Origin: Astropecten irregularis
Lineage: Eukaryota > Echinodermata > Asteroidea > Paxillosida > Astropectinidae
Reading direction: 5' to 3'
Assembly (NCBI GenBank): GCA_963971285.1
Contig: OZ020253.1
Coordinates: 16,442,528 to 16,506,527, forward strand
DNA: 64,000 bases
Part shown: positions 33,501 through 43,020 of the stretch, one piece after another
How positions within the stretch are numbered: the first letter of the stretch is position 1
How the letters are laid out: each line of letters opens with the position of its first letter
Notes under the pieces: model-generated
What the model saw: the letters and a program-made list of their open reading frames with translations, nothing else
Database searches by the model: none
Told to the model about the DNA's origin: nothing
Program-made: the position numbers and the translations under genes

Positions 33501-36500
33501 GTCACTCAGATGCAAGATTTAAAGAAATAACTACTAACTAGATTTTACAAAAAATGTATTGTCATTGAAAAGTGAACAAAGAAAAATTGACTGGAGCGGG
33601 ATTCAAACCGGTGACCTCCTGAATACCATACAGGCGCTCTACCAACTGAGCCTTCCAGCCCTACGTTGATGGTGTCTCTAATTATCTCTTGTTCATCTCT
33701 TGTAGTCTATTATCTTTGTTCATTTGGCAGTGAGAAGGCATGAGAACGAACTTTACCACGAATATTATGAGTGCGAGTACCTGAGCACTTTTCCATGAGT
33801 GCGAGTATGAGTACGAAAACAGGAATTGACAAAGTTCATCAATGTAAACACATAGGCCTAGTGAATCCTTGTACTGGTGAGCTAAAACAATTACCGGTAC
33901 ATAATTATAAAGTGTCTGTATTCATGGACATAGAGCTATGTACATGTAAACATTGCTGAGATAACTTATGTACATTTTAGCTTGTCAAAAAAGTTTGTTC
34001 TTTCCCAGTGTGTTGAACTTTCATATACTGTTTCGACTTGTTAAATTAATTAACTGTGAAGAGCAAGTAATACTGTAAATAATTAGCTTTTTTCGCAGTT
34101 CAGATAAAGGTGCACTTGCTTTTTGGCGAAGTGCTGCGAAGCAGTGCGAGTTAATATACCGACTTCCGTCTGTCCGTCCGTACGCCATTTTGGCCACTCC
34201 AGAAGCATATTAGTTTGTCACGATTTATTTATTTAAATGTATATATAAAAACTGGTTTTTGTCAAAGAAATGCAGGTATTCGTGGGCAAAAATATCAAGA
34301 AAGAAACAGCAACAGTCATCTGTGAAAATTTCCAGTGTCATAAGGTGACTACTTTTGGAGAAAACAGTGGAAAAAATGCACACGGTATTTTAATATATTG
34401 ATTCAGAACTTGCAGAAAAGTCGAAAATCTCAAGTTTCCGTATTGTGTCAAGTTTGTGGCTGATTTAATTACTTGGATTTGTAGTTGTAATCGAGTACAA
34501 CAAATACCGGTTACGCCTCAGTTCCATCCCACATTTCTTTAAACTATACATGCACGTGACCCAAGATATAAAAACCCGATACCCTCCTTGTTTCAGATTA
34601 AGACTGACAATTAAAGAAACGATATTATCGACGCGCAATCGAGTTATGACCGGCCCTCGACTTGAAAAGTGGCATATCCTAAACTAAAGCTGAATTCGAG
34701 TGGAAAGGGGCAGTTTTAATGTAAAGGATTTTTTGTCAATTATTGCAATTTTTTTCCAATTGCACTAGTTTATTCCAAAAACAAACTATTGATGAGTAGT
34801 ATTCATGACGATAAGGCCGAAACTCCCAAAAAGATTGGAGAAAATCGACTTTTAGTAATGCGTTTTCTGAGCGCACTGTGTATAAGAATAAGCACATCCG
34901 GGCATTTTACACGGTTTTGCCCACTTAGAGACGCCATCTTTGATTCCCCATGTGTAGCCGAGAGCGCGTCACACAGGGCACGGTGAGTGCGCACTCTAGT
35001 TTTCTAATATAACTCTATGGATGTAACCTACTTGTTCTGCCGATGACGTCACACGCATTGTTGCGTGGTTCGGTTCCAAGGGGAATTTGGTTTTTGGGAG
35101 GCGGGACAAACATGTACTTATTTTTTTTAACTTTGGGGTCAAAATGAAGCACCGTACATAAAGGTTTAAATTTATATAGTCATTAATAATGCATAAAGCA
35201 AAAATCAGAAAACACTTTCATCCCTTTCAAAAATTTGATTACTGGGCCCTTTTCCAAACCTCGGCTCCGGCTCCGGCTCCGGCTCCGTCTCCATGAAGCC
35301 GCGTACCAAATGAAGGCTCCGGATCCGGCTTGATATTTGCGGCTTCATTCTGGCCAAAAAATGGAGCCAAACGAAGTCTGCTGGGGAGGTGGCTTCGTGG
35401 GGCTTCGTGACGTCACACTTTGAATCACTGAGGACAAAGTCACGTGACAGTAATAACAAGTGAACTTTGACACCTTTTCATTGTTTTTCGTCTGTATCTG
35501 CCGCGCAATTTAAATACCGAAACTAGTGAAATTATGGAAACTACATACAGTAGGATATTTTGGGGAAAGTTGCATCGAGTTTAGTGTAAATTGATAGACA
35601 AATCTCCATGGCAACGGTTTTCAGATTGTGCAATTTGGCTAATTAATTTGCATCATTATACATATACTTGTGACTTGTATGCCTTACACTAATCTTAACC
35701 CATGTTTTCAACACAAAATCAGCTAAATTAAAACAAACGTCACGCAACGGCGCGGCGCTCCTGAGCGCGTGACGCGTCACGCTCGAACCCCAGCGTTTTA
35801 GGCCGAAGCATCCCGAAGCCGCTCGAAGTCTGACTGTTCTAAACGTGGAGCCGCGACTTCGAACTGGAGCCGCGTGAAGCCGAAGCCTCGTGGAGCCGGA
35901 GCCGGAGCCTGAAGCCGGAGCCGAGGTTTGGAAAAGGGCCCAGGTATTCTTTAAGGTACTATCATACTTTGGTAGCATTCCGAAACAGAAATCTTCAAAA
36001 ATGTACCTATAATTTACAAGGTATAAAGATTGTGATGGTAGAAACATATCTTTAAAATTTATCTTCCTGAAATGTGCTGTTTTTATCCAGAAAAGAGTAA
36101 AAGAAAATTTGATCTTTTACGGATAAAAAATAATGGTGAAATGATTTTAAAGATACTATGGGCGTTTTCCCGCTGTTTTCCCCAAAAGGGGGCACCGTAT
36201 GGGACTGAAATGTTCACTAGACAGATGAATATTACTGTATCTTTCTTGAAATTGTTGCTCATGAAACAGCATTTCTTGCAATTTGACAAAAACCAAAAGT
36301 ATAATAATTAATATTATCACCTTTAAAGGAAACTTACCAAGGATAGTTTGACCAGCGCTGTACGTAGTAGTCCCCGTAGTGATCTTGTACGGTGCCTCAC
36401 CAGTGGCCGTGTTGTACCCATGACCTGTTGGGTACATGGATGTACAGACTTCAGGGGAGACCGGTGGGCCTCTCTCGTACGCCCAGGCTCCACTCACAGC

Positions 36501-36539
36501 CACCAAAAACACGGCAAACATCGCCAACTTAAGAGCCAT
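27514..36539 (-). CDS. Reeler-domain secreted/anchored protein, copy A, five exons
   Basis: A 224-residue protein of the reeler-domain (reelin N-terminal-like, insect 'defense protein') family. Exons on the minus strand: 36539-36338, 30754-30603, 29426-29335, 28437-28286, 27590-27514. All junctions are GT-AG and the sum is 225 codons. Seen: signal peptide ALKLAMFAVFLVAVSGAWA; the reeler core with PPVSPEVC.SMYP.GHG, then VTVEASDG and IEGVFMQARR, DAWAQSHELD, ATVTW.APP.C and ATIVKG...LYWTGVLSAQI; a Pro/Arg/Thr linker; and a hydrophobic end SPVSIILGVVGTLFLAGSPWY with no basic cytosolic residues. That end resembles a GPI-anchor signal more than a normal transmembrane anchor. Family members are linked to immune response and matrix roles; a specific function is not established here. 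Intron 1 (5.6 kb) holds a large transposon nest. Confidence 0.9.
27787..28142. mobile_element. MITE family 1 copy in reeler A intron 4
   Basis: A full-length copy between GCGGCC and GGTGTCCTACCAGGCTG. The B intron has GCGGCCTTCTGCCAGGCTG at this place with no element. Confidence 0.85.
28286..28437 (-). CDS. Reeler A exon 4: last reeler strand and Pro-rich linker
   Basis: ATIVKGPKELYWTGVLSAQI, then NFTGANSTDCNK and a PPPTGRPRRTTPPSKG linker. Two N-glycosylation sequons (NFT, NST). The linker is absent from copy B. Confidence 0.87.
28938..29310. mobile_element. MITE family 2 copy, inverted, next to reeler A exon 3
   Basis: Begins TTTAAAGTTACTGTATAATA and ends about 25 bases from exon 3 (29335). 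The equivalent place in reeler B lacks it. Confidence 0.8.
29335..29426 (-). CDS. Reeler A exon 3
   Basis: DAWAQSHELDATAATVTWGA, then PPCDEGPIAF. This matches the reeler strand that begins with an SH..... VTW motif. Acceptor CCACAG, donor GTACGT. It was too short to stand out and was found by homology with the second copy. Confidence 0.88.
29700..29830 (-). mobile_element. tRNA-derived SINE, minus strand
   Basis: GGATTCGAACC (B box inverse) and CTACCAACTGAGCCA (A box inverse). A further truncated minus head at 29893-29936 abuts the plus copy. Confidence 0.78.
29942..30025 (+). mobile_element. tRNA-derived SINE, plus strand
   Basis: A box TAGCTCAGTTGGTAGAGCG and B box GGTTCGAATCC sit in a tRNA-like head, followed by a tail ATGTTTCTTTGTTCAC shared with other copies. 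No proper acceptor stem or CCA end, so not a tRNA gene. Confidence 0.8.
30603..30754 (-). CDS. Reeler A exon 2
   Basis: VTVEASDGTSEIEGVFMQAR, then ARRRGTGQN and KLLNCSKPD. Acceptor TGTACAG, donor GTAAGT. The motif pattern (GF.MQAR, then a Cys) is typical of the reeler core. Confidence 0.92.
31278..31664. mobile_element. MITE with central palindrome
   Basis: Ends AAAGGGATTGCATACGTTTG and inverse. The centre CTGAGAAGCGTTA/TAACGCTTCTCAG at 31459-31490 is a perfect 13-base inverted repeat. Confidence 0.82.
32274..32455. mobile_element. Poly-G element copy, inverted
   Basis: ATAGCAGAAGCGAGTGTTAG, C runs, and CTCTAGAACCGCGCC at the right. Both ends carry AGAACCGCGCC or its inverse, so terminal inverted repeats of about 13 bases are possible. 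Confidence 0.7.
32642..32712 (+). pseudogene. THAP domain first exon (fragment) inside the P-like element
   Basis: ATG opens MPKNCAAFDCRNRSNKTNNV, then LFHK at a consensus donor GTGAGT (32713). The MP.xCAA..C.NR....... FH(K/R) pattern is the start of the C2CH THAP zinc finger, and the split falls at the FH(K/R)-FP position. The continuation exon with the remaining Cys and His was not found in the element. Confidence 0.75.
33167..33285. repeat. 14-bp tandem array
   Basis: Eight copies of ATCCAAGTTTCAAG, the last slightly changed, inside the P-like element. Confidence 0.92.
33553..33745 (-). mobile_element. tRNA-derived SINE inside the P-like element
   Basis: GTCATTGAAAAGTGAACAAA, GGATTCAAACC, GCGCTCTACCAACTGAGCC and a CTATTATCTTTGTTCATTTG tail. 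Confidence 0.8.
35243..35942. mobile_element. GGCTCC-type foldback MITE, 700 bp
   Basis: TGGGCCCTTTTCCAAACCTC with (GGCTCC)n, and the exact inverse at the right (GGAGCC runs, then GAGGTTTGGAAAAGGGCCCA). It splits a family 3 MITE in the transposon nest. Confidence 0.85.
35951..36327. mobile_element. MITE family 1 copy, inverted, next to reeler A exon 1
   Basis: Ends at 36327, 11 bases from the exon 1 donor edge (36338). Orientation is opposite to the neighbouring copies. Confidence 0.82.
36338..36539 (-). CDS. Reeler A exon 1: signal peptide and first reeler strand
   Basis: ATG at 36539-36537. The product MALKLAMFAVFLVAVSGAWA is a clear signal peptide, followed by PPVSPEVCTSMYPTGHG and the GEAPYKIT motif of reeler domains. 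A 5' UTR segment with its own acceptor (TTTTCAG) ends at 36560, so an upstream noncoding exon exists. Confidence 0.92.
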
Positions 36540-36595
36540 TGTTCTCTTGTTTCACTTGAACTGAAAATGGAGGGAAAACAATGTTTTAGTATGAC

Positions 36596-36961
36596 ATTGA
36601 AGATACAGTACAGGATTGGTGACATAGGCCTAATTCCCGAACAGAAATGTTCACCTATAATACGTATAACTTTCAGGATAATGAAGATGGTGATGGTAGA
36701 AACATAACCGTTTCCGCCTGAAATGGTGTTTTTCTCCAGAAATGAGTAAAAGAAAGACCGAAAACAGTTTTGATATCGGGGTAAGATCAAAACCATTCTT
36801 TATGTTTTATAAGATAAATTGAGTCGGTTTTTCGCTATTTTCTCGTGACTCATAAGTCCGATTGAGCTTACAGGTTTATCATTTCATGTAAACATGCTGG
36901 ATCAGACAACGTATGAGTGCTGTTCTGTGACCTTTACCAATCATGTGTTATACATTTAAAC
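36596..36961. mobile_element. MITE family 2 copy upstream of reeler A exon 1
   Basis: GATACAGTACAGGATTGGTG at the left and CCAATCATGTGTTATACA at the right. A partial relative lies at 46259-46440 upstream of reeler B exon 1, so this copy may predate the duplication. Other copies: 10838-11102 and 49830-50112. Confidence 0.8.
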
Positions 36962-37314
36962 AGTCGTGTTCACTAATCAATACAACTTATTTCCAAACTT
37001 TGAACAAGATAATTTAGAGCTACAGAGAATATAATTATTCAATCCATTAGTATAGTCTTTATACCATAAAGCTGGCTATTTGCATATTGCTTCTTTTTAA
37101 AATCAGAATGATTTTCACGTCAAAAAATATTGGTAAATTTCTTTGTTTCACTCTAATATTTAGCACGAAGGAAGAAGTAAATTTCAGTCCTTTTTTCGGT
37201 CACATAGCACCCAATTGTTCAGAATACTAACTCACCATGGCTTTGTATCAAATTAATGACTCAGCACGTTCAAAGAAAACATTTTGTAGAATTGTAAACT
37301 AATAAAATGACGAC

Positions 37315-37684
37315 TTAAAGGTAATATCATACTTTGGTTTTTGTCAAAGAAATGCAGATTCATGGGCAAAAATATCAAGGCAGATAAAGTAACAGTCATC
37401 TGTGAAAATGTAAAGTCCCATACGGTGCCCACTTTTTGAGAAAACAGTGAAAAACAGCCACAGTATTTCTTAAGTCTTTTCTCTTTTATTTTTGATCTTT
37501 TAATAGATCAAACAGATTTTCGGTCGTTGGTTGACTAATTTCTGGATAAATACACCATAATTTCAGGCGGAAACATTTTAACGGTATGTTTCTACCACCA
37601 CCATCTTCATACCCTGTAAGTTATACGTAAATCTGTCAACATTTCTGTTTAGGTTTCTTTCCAAAGTATGATACTACTGTTTAA
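37315..37684. mobile_element. MITE family 1 (TATCATACTTTGG ends), reference copy
   Basis: About 360 bp, bounded by TTAAAGGTARTATCATACTT and its inverse. It has an internal ATTCATGGGCAAAAATATCA block and an AACGGTATGTTTCTACCACC block near the right end. No coding capacity. This is the commonest repeat in the window. Confidence 0.88.
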
Positions 37685-38072
37685 AGATACTTTGGTTTCA
37701 GTGTCAAAGAAATGCAGATTCAAGCGCAAAATTAATTTCAAGGAAGATACAGTAACAGACGCGTCTGTGAAATTTTCAGTCCCATTATATAAAACTGTGC
37801 CGACTTTTTGAAGAAAAAAGTGAAAATAGTGAAAATGGCCACAGTATATTAAAAAAATCTTTTTACCGTTATTTTTTATCTTTATAAGATCAAAATTGTT
37901 TTTGGTCGATGGTTTGACTCTTTTCTGGATAAATACAGCATTTCAGGCAGAACCATTTTACCGGTATGTTTCTACCACCACCATCTTTATAACCTGTAAG
38001 TTATAGGTAAATCTATGAAGATTTCTGTTTCGGTATGCTACCAAAAGTGTGAACTATGATATCGCCTTTAAG
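37681..38072. mobile_element. MITE family 1 copy
   Basis: Directly adjoins the previous copy in the same orientation, sharing the TTAAA junction. Confidence 0.85.
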
Positions 38073-38321
38073 GATTTAAATGCCACATTTTTGACCAGAC
38101 AGTCAAAATCAGTGGTAAAAGTCTCTCGTCCAGCTCATTCCGAGGGCAAAAATTATACGATTGTGATTATCGTATGCCTCCCAACAAATCATGATACTAT
38201 TCAGATGACGTGATGTAATCAAGGTATGACAATGATTTATAAGCTTATATACAATGGGCTACAGTGGATGAATTACAATCATAAGAATGGGGAACACCTC
38301 ATATACAAATTTAGCTCTTAC

Positions 38322-38430
38322 CTTTTTCTTGATGTATTCGATCGATACCACACTCACGACACGACTCAATCGAATCTCATCTCACGACTCAATACCGACT
38401 ATCCGTATGTGCGCGTCCTTTTTATCCCGC
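38322..38430 (-). promoter_or_regulatory. Candidate promoter and 5' noncoding exon of reeler A
   Basis: On the minus strand GCGCGGGATAAAAAGG (a TATA-like box near 38419-38430) is followed about 100 bases later by a strong splice donor, AAAAAG|GTAAGA, at 38322. The same box and donor recur upstream of copy B. This would supply the noncoding exon implied by the acceptor at 36561. The start site is inferred, not seen. Confidence 0.5.
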
Positions 38431-40631
38431 GCAAACGCCCACACATCACGCCCATTGTTCATTTCCAAACTTGGCCACAAAATAGAAATTTAATCATGTT
38501 TGTCACCACCAGGGATACAACATTGAAGCAATGGTTGTGATTTTTTTTCCCGTTCTGTATCCTATTTTAAAAAAATCCAAATGATAAACGAAAATTATGT
38601 CCGATCGCACATATACTTGCAGATGTTTTGCTCCAACATTACGCCCGCCTTGAACATTCTAATCTCCGCCCATGATTGGATGTTAACCGTGAATGTGAGA
38701 CCTGTGAAGTGTTACCAAGTAGAATACATAGGATTTTCAACATGTGGTCGACCTTAATTCCAGCACCTCATACGGTTCAAGTTCCACTTTGGCTGGGGAT
38801 TCCGTTATTTTTCTTCTGGTTATGAAACCAAGGATTCCTCAAAAGCGCCCTTTATAGGCACGGTAGCTCGAAAGTCTGATGAAACCTTTTATAGAAAGAT
38901 GATGAGAAGAAGATACAGTTTTAGAGGTGGGAGGAAAACCCACAGAGTAATATTCTGGGTAAAACCCACAGAATCAGGTAGGGACTGAAAACCCAATCTA
39001 TACTTGTGGACCTAGCCGGACTCGAACCCCGGACACCAGAGGTGAAAGGCGAGGAAAGAACTGCTATGCCTGACTCCCGTTGGTCATAATGTAGTAGATT
39101 TCACTTGTTTATAGTGAGACTTTAAAAAAAGTTCTATTCTTTTGAATGAGATTCGGATTGAACATAGATTAATTCTCTTCAGATATTTCAAACTTTGTTG
39201 TGACTCGTATGAAAATACAACTTACGCAGAAAAAAGTGAGCGTACTTTTTTTTCAAATTTCATAGCAATACCAATGGATAAACTAGATATTTTATCTAAG
39301 TAGCCAACAGTGGTTTAAATCAAATATTCCAAACAATAATGATACGGGTGCAATGATAATAATAAGAATACTTCACAATGGAGCACCAATGATGAAAAGG
39401 GAAAGTGTGAAAGCAGTTTAACGTGTGGGAAAATAGACCATATTTGGATATGTCATGGTAACTGCACAATTTTAAAGAACAGTGAATCAATGACGGGGTT
39501 GTGGGCGGACAATGTAATACGTAAAACCTTTCTTGAGTTGAAGGTTGATATTATTATAGTTTGAATTATAGTTTTTTATAGCTGAATCATTATGCACGGA
39601 ATAACCATAAATAGTAAGGGTCATCCTTTTCTGTGTCATTTAATACCGAGCATTGTTGAAGTGAAATATCTAAACGTGGCACGTGAAATGTTTTTTTAAT
39701 CGACTGAATCGAGTCATTTTGGGTTTTCATTTTTCAGGCATCTCCGAATGAATATGACGATTGGACAATTATTTACACGGCAGGAAGACATATAGGCCTA
39801 CGATCGATCGTAACTCGAGATACGAAGGATAACTCATCGTATCCTTCGACTTCTACGTGGGGATGAGTCCTACCGAAGTTACGATGAGTTTTGTAACACC
39901 AAACTCTTCATAACATACTATCAATGGTAGGAATTTTGATGCATTGAAGCCCTACGTGAGATAGGCACCCTCGTTCGTAACTCGAATTACGAGCGATCGT
40001 AGGGCTTCGTGAAATCAACCCCTGGTCACATATAGTGGGGGACTGGCAACCTGAATGTGAGGTGGACATTTTCTCCTGGAATCAACCCATTTTATCGAGA
40101 CATTGATAAAGAACTACAAACACATGATACAAAACAAAATTTATCACTGTATAAAGAAGGATATTGTAATTAAGCTTGTTCAATGCGTATGTTTCATTTT
40201 GCTAACGCCATACCATCCACATAATCTACATGCCAAGACATGGATGTTTAATATTATATATTTTTCTCAAATGGAAAAAGGGGCTTCAACTCAATCAACT
40301 GTTTCGGTACAACTGCATTTAGATCCTTCGTCAACATGTTACAAATGCAAATTTCAGCAAAGAATTCAGCATTTTCATCAATTTATTATTTTTTTTCAAT
40401 CAAATTATCTTTTTCATCTTTCAGAGAGCATCAATGATGAACATTATTAAAATAATGACTAGCTTGAAATGAATTTTTTTTAATTGAACGGTACATACCC
40501 AACAATCATCAACTACCAACTATCAATGTTTCAGACGACATTTTGTTTGTTGACATCAAAGAGTAACTGCGCAAAATAACTTTGATTTTTGAATAGAGTA
40601 TTTACAGAACAGGATTGCCAGAAGTGGTAGC

Positions 40632-41412
40632 AAGTCATTTTTTTGCAAGTCCAATTCAAGTCACAAGTCATTGGGACTTGTCACAGGTCAAGTTACAAGT
40701 CATTTGGAAACAGGGCAAATCAAGTCAAGTCACAAGTCATTTTTGTGCAAGTCCAAGTCAAGTCACAAGCCATTGGGACTTGTCACAAGTTAAGTCACAA
40801 GTCATTTGGAAACAGGGCAAGTCAAGTCAAGTCACAAGTCATTTTGTGCAAGTCCAAGTCAAGTCACAAGCCATTCGGACTGGTCACAGGTCAAGTAACA
40901 AGTCATTTGGAAACAGGGCAAGTCAAGTCAAGTCACAAGTCATTTTTTGCAAGTCCATTCAAGTCACAAGCCATTGGGTCTTGTCATAGGTCAAGTCACA
41001 AGTCATTTATGCAAGTCCAATTCAAGTCACAAGCCATTGGGTCTAGTCACAAGTCAAGTCACAAGTCATTTGGAAACAGGGCAAGTCAAGTCACAAGCCA
41101 TTGGATCTTGTCACAAGTCAAGTCACAAGTCATTTGGAAACAGGGCAAGTCAAGTCACAAGCCATTGGGTCTAGTCACAAGTCAAGTCACAAGTCATTTG
41201 GAAACAGGGCAAGTCAAGTCACAAGCCATTGGGTCTAGTCACAAGTCAAGTCACAAGTCATTTGGAAACAGGGCAAGTCAAGTCACAAGCCATTGGGTCT
41301 AGTCACAAGTCAAGTCACAAGTCATTTGGAAACAGGGCAAGTCAAGTCACAAGTCCTTTCTTGTTAACACAAGTCAAGTCACAAGTCTCTTTGTCCAAGT
41401 GCAAGTCAAGTT
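40632..41412. repeat. CAAGT-based minisatellite with 64-bp higher-order unit
   Basis: Short CAAGTCA units are arranged in a 64-base higher-order repeat in the right half (GCCATTGGGT recurs at 41033, 41097, 41161, 41225 and 41289), with more irregular units of 60-120 bases to the left. It lies at the junction of the two duplication units. Confidence 0.93.
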
Positions 41413-42390
41413 TCATATTACTTTGTCTGGATTGCTATTCAACATGTTTCTCAGACCCAACAATAATGATTTACTCATTTGAAAAAACAAATGAAGACAG
41501 TTCTCAAATGTAAGTACAATAGCTCTAAATACCGATACACTTTTCAGAATTATGGAAATATCAAATTTAATATATAGAAAATGGGCATACTTCTTTCTTT
41601 TATTGACAAGAATCTTTGACACCAGAAAAAAAAAAGAACTGGCATGTTATTTACAAGTACATTAGTTTTAATGGATGACAATGGCCCTATAAGCAACTAA
41701 CCTCTATTGTTTGTCGTCTTGACACGCTGGTCCAGTCGGATAATACATTATACAATATTTCTCACTTTTTACAAGCTCTTATCAACATATTCAGATGTTT
41801 TGGCTTGGAAAAACACATTGCTCTGTGATTACTCTTTTGTTTAGAAGAAGTAATCCTAATTGTCTTTAAGACAGGTTGGCAGCAGCTTGGATTAATCATG
41901 ATAGGCTGTGTGATATTGCAGGTTGTTATACATATATAATTTAATATCCATGTTTGTCCTGTTTTGCGTATACTTGACTTTCCTATCAGAAGAAGAAATA
42001 CCAATTTATTATTTTTGAAATCAAAGCTTAGCTAATGGCTATTTCATAATTTACAGAAATGCTTTTGATATTGACCCTATACATTAACACTATGATATTG
42101 TTCTAAACCTTACTTTTGTTGTTAATAACAAAGCAATATCTAAATGTTCTGGGGCCGATTTCACCAAGCACTCAAACTAATCATATAAGTATGAGATCAA
42201 TCCCAATTGCTAAGCAAAGTGTGATGTCACAATACAAATCACCATGGTGATATTGACAGCTCATCTTAAGATTAATCTTAGTGTTTTTGATGAAATCCAA
42301 CCCTTTTTATTCAAAACCTTATAAATCTTTTAATAACATTTTTTAGTGAACGTTTCATTGCTATTTGTTGATATTATTGCATTATTGCCT

Positions 42391-42753
42391 TAAAGGTAGT
42401 ATCATACTTTGGTTTTTATCAAAGAAATACAGATTCATGGGTAAAAATACCAAGACAGATACAGTAACAGTCATCTGTGAAAATTTCAGTTCCATACGGT
42501 GCCCACTCATTTGAGAAAACAGTGAAAACAGCCACAGTATTTCTTAAGTCTTTTCTCTTTTATTTTTGATCTTTTAAAAGATCAAAAAGATTTTCGGTCA
42601 TTGTTTTACGAATTTCTTGACAAATACACCATTTCAGGCTGACAAATTTGAACGGTATGTTTCTACCACCACCATCTTCATACCCTGTAAGTTATACGTA
42701 AATCTGTGAACATTTCTGTTTTGGCTTCTTACCAAAGTATGATACTACCGTAA
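42391..42753. mobile_element. MITE family 1 copy with recoverable empty site
   Basis: Flanked by TAA on both sides. The matching place in the other duplication unit (about 27315) reads GACCTAAATG with one TAA and no insertion. This suggests a 3-bp TAA target, as in PIF/Harbinger-type elements. Confidence 0.85.
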
Positions 42754-42943
42754 GCGCCATACTTGGATATTTCTTACAAAGTTTCTTAGATTATTAAAAG
42801 TAGAAAACAAAAAAGCAACTACAGTACATGCTAGAGACCTTTCTTAATATTAAGTAACAAAGTTTGAATTGTTAAGGGAAGACCATAGAGTAATTTAATA
42901 TTTTCTATGGGGAAGACCGATCTGAGATCAGCAGTAACTGAGT

Positions 42944-43020
42944 TTAGTACCACGGGGAGCCAGCCAGAAACAGAGTACCAACCACACCCAGTATTATGCT
43001 AACTGGAGACACTACAGCAC
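42944..43020 (-). CDS. Reeler B exon 5: hydrophobic tail
   Basis: GAVVSPVSIILGVVGTLFLA, then GSPWY and TAA. Only the stop codon and one Ala/Val change differ from copy A, so the hydrophobic tail is under constraint. Confidence 0.85.

Larger units (their letters stand above)
32486..35019 (+). mobile_element. P-element-like transposon relic with THAP exon, 2534 bp
   Basis: Ends: 32486-32518 and 34987-35019 are 33-bp inverted repeats with one mismatch, starting CATAGAGTTATATTAG. Flanks 32478-32485 (GATATAAC) and 35020-35027 (GATGTAAC) are an 8-bp target duplication with one mismatch. Subterminal inverted copies of CTAAGTGGGCAAAA lie about 70 bases in from each end. An exon near the left end encodes the start of a THAP domain. 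P elements are known for ends beginning CA, 31-bp inverted repeats, 8-bp duplications and a THAP-domain transposase. No transposase core is visible. The interior carries a SINE, a 14-mer array and a MITE fragment, so the copy is dead. Confidence 0.8.
32005..35955. mobile_element. MITE family 3 copy broken by three later insertions
   Basis: Its segments are at about 32005-32165 (inverse of the 9.6-9.79 kb part) and 35020-35242 plus 35943-35955 (inverse of the 9.36-9.55 kb part). Between them lie a poly-G element, the P-like element and the GGCTCC foldback. Confidence 0.7.
26450..40450. repeat. Tandem segmental duplication, unit A
   Basis: Blocks of this unit recur in the same order and orientation at 41.76-49.2 kb: 26.5-26.65 with 41.78-41.93; 26.95-27.7 with 42.0-43.15; exons and introns of the reeler gene; 38.3-38.55 with 47.47-47.72; 38.8-39.1 with 48.7-49.0; 39.2-39.7 with 48.0-48.6; 40.1-40.35 with 49.0-49.2. 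Unit A is longer because it took more insertions. The order of the 38.8-39.7 blocks relative to B suggests some local rearrangement. Confidence 0.8.

Noticed and set aside
35643-36047. A 134-codon minus-strand frame rich in Ser/Gly/Arg
   Set aside because: It is read through the GGCTCC hexamers of the 700-bp foldback; no independent support.
37315-38072. piggyBac-type MITEs because of TTAA at the ends
   Set aside because: TTAA is part of the inverted ends (TTAAAGG/CCTTTAA), and the one filled/empty pair supports a 3-bp TAA duplication instead.
40615-41302. Plus-strand reading frames of up to 219 codons rich in SQVTSH
   Set aside because: A by-product of the CAAGT/CACAAGT minisatellite, open in several frames, with no start context or splice signals.
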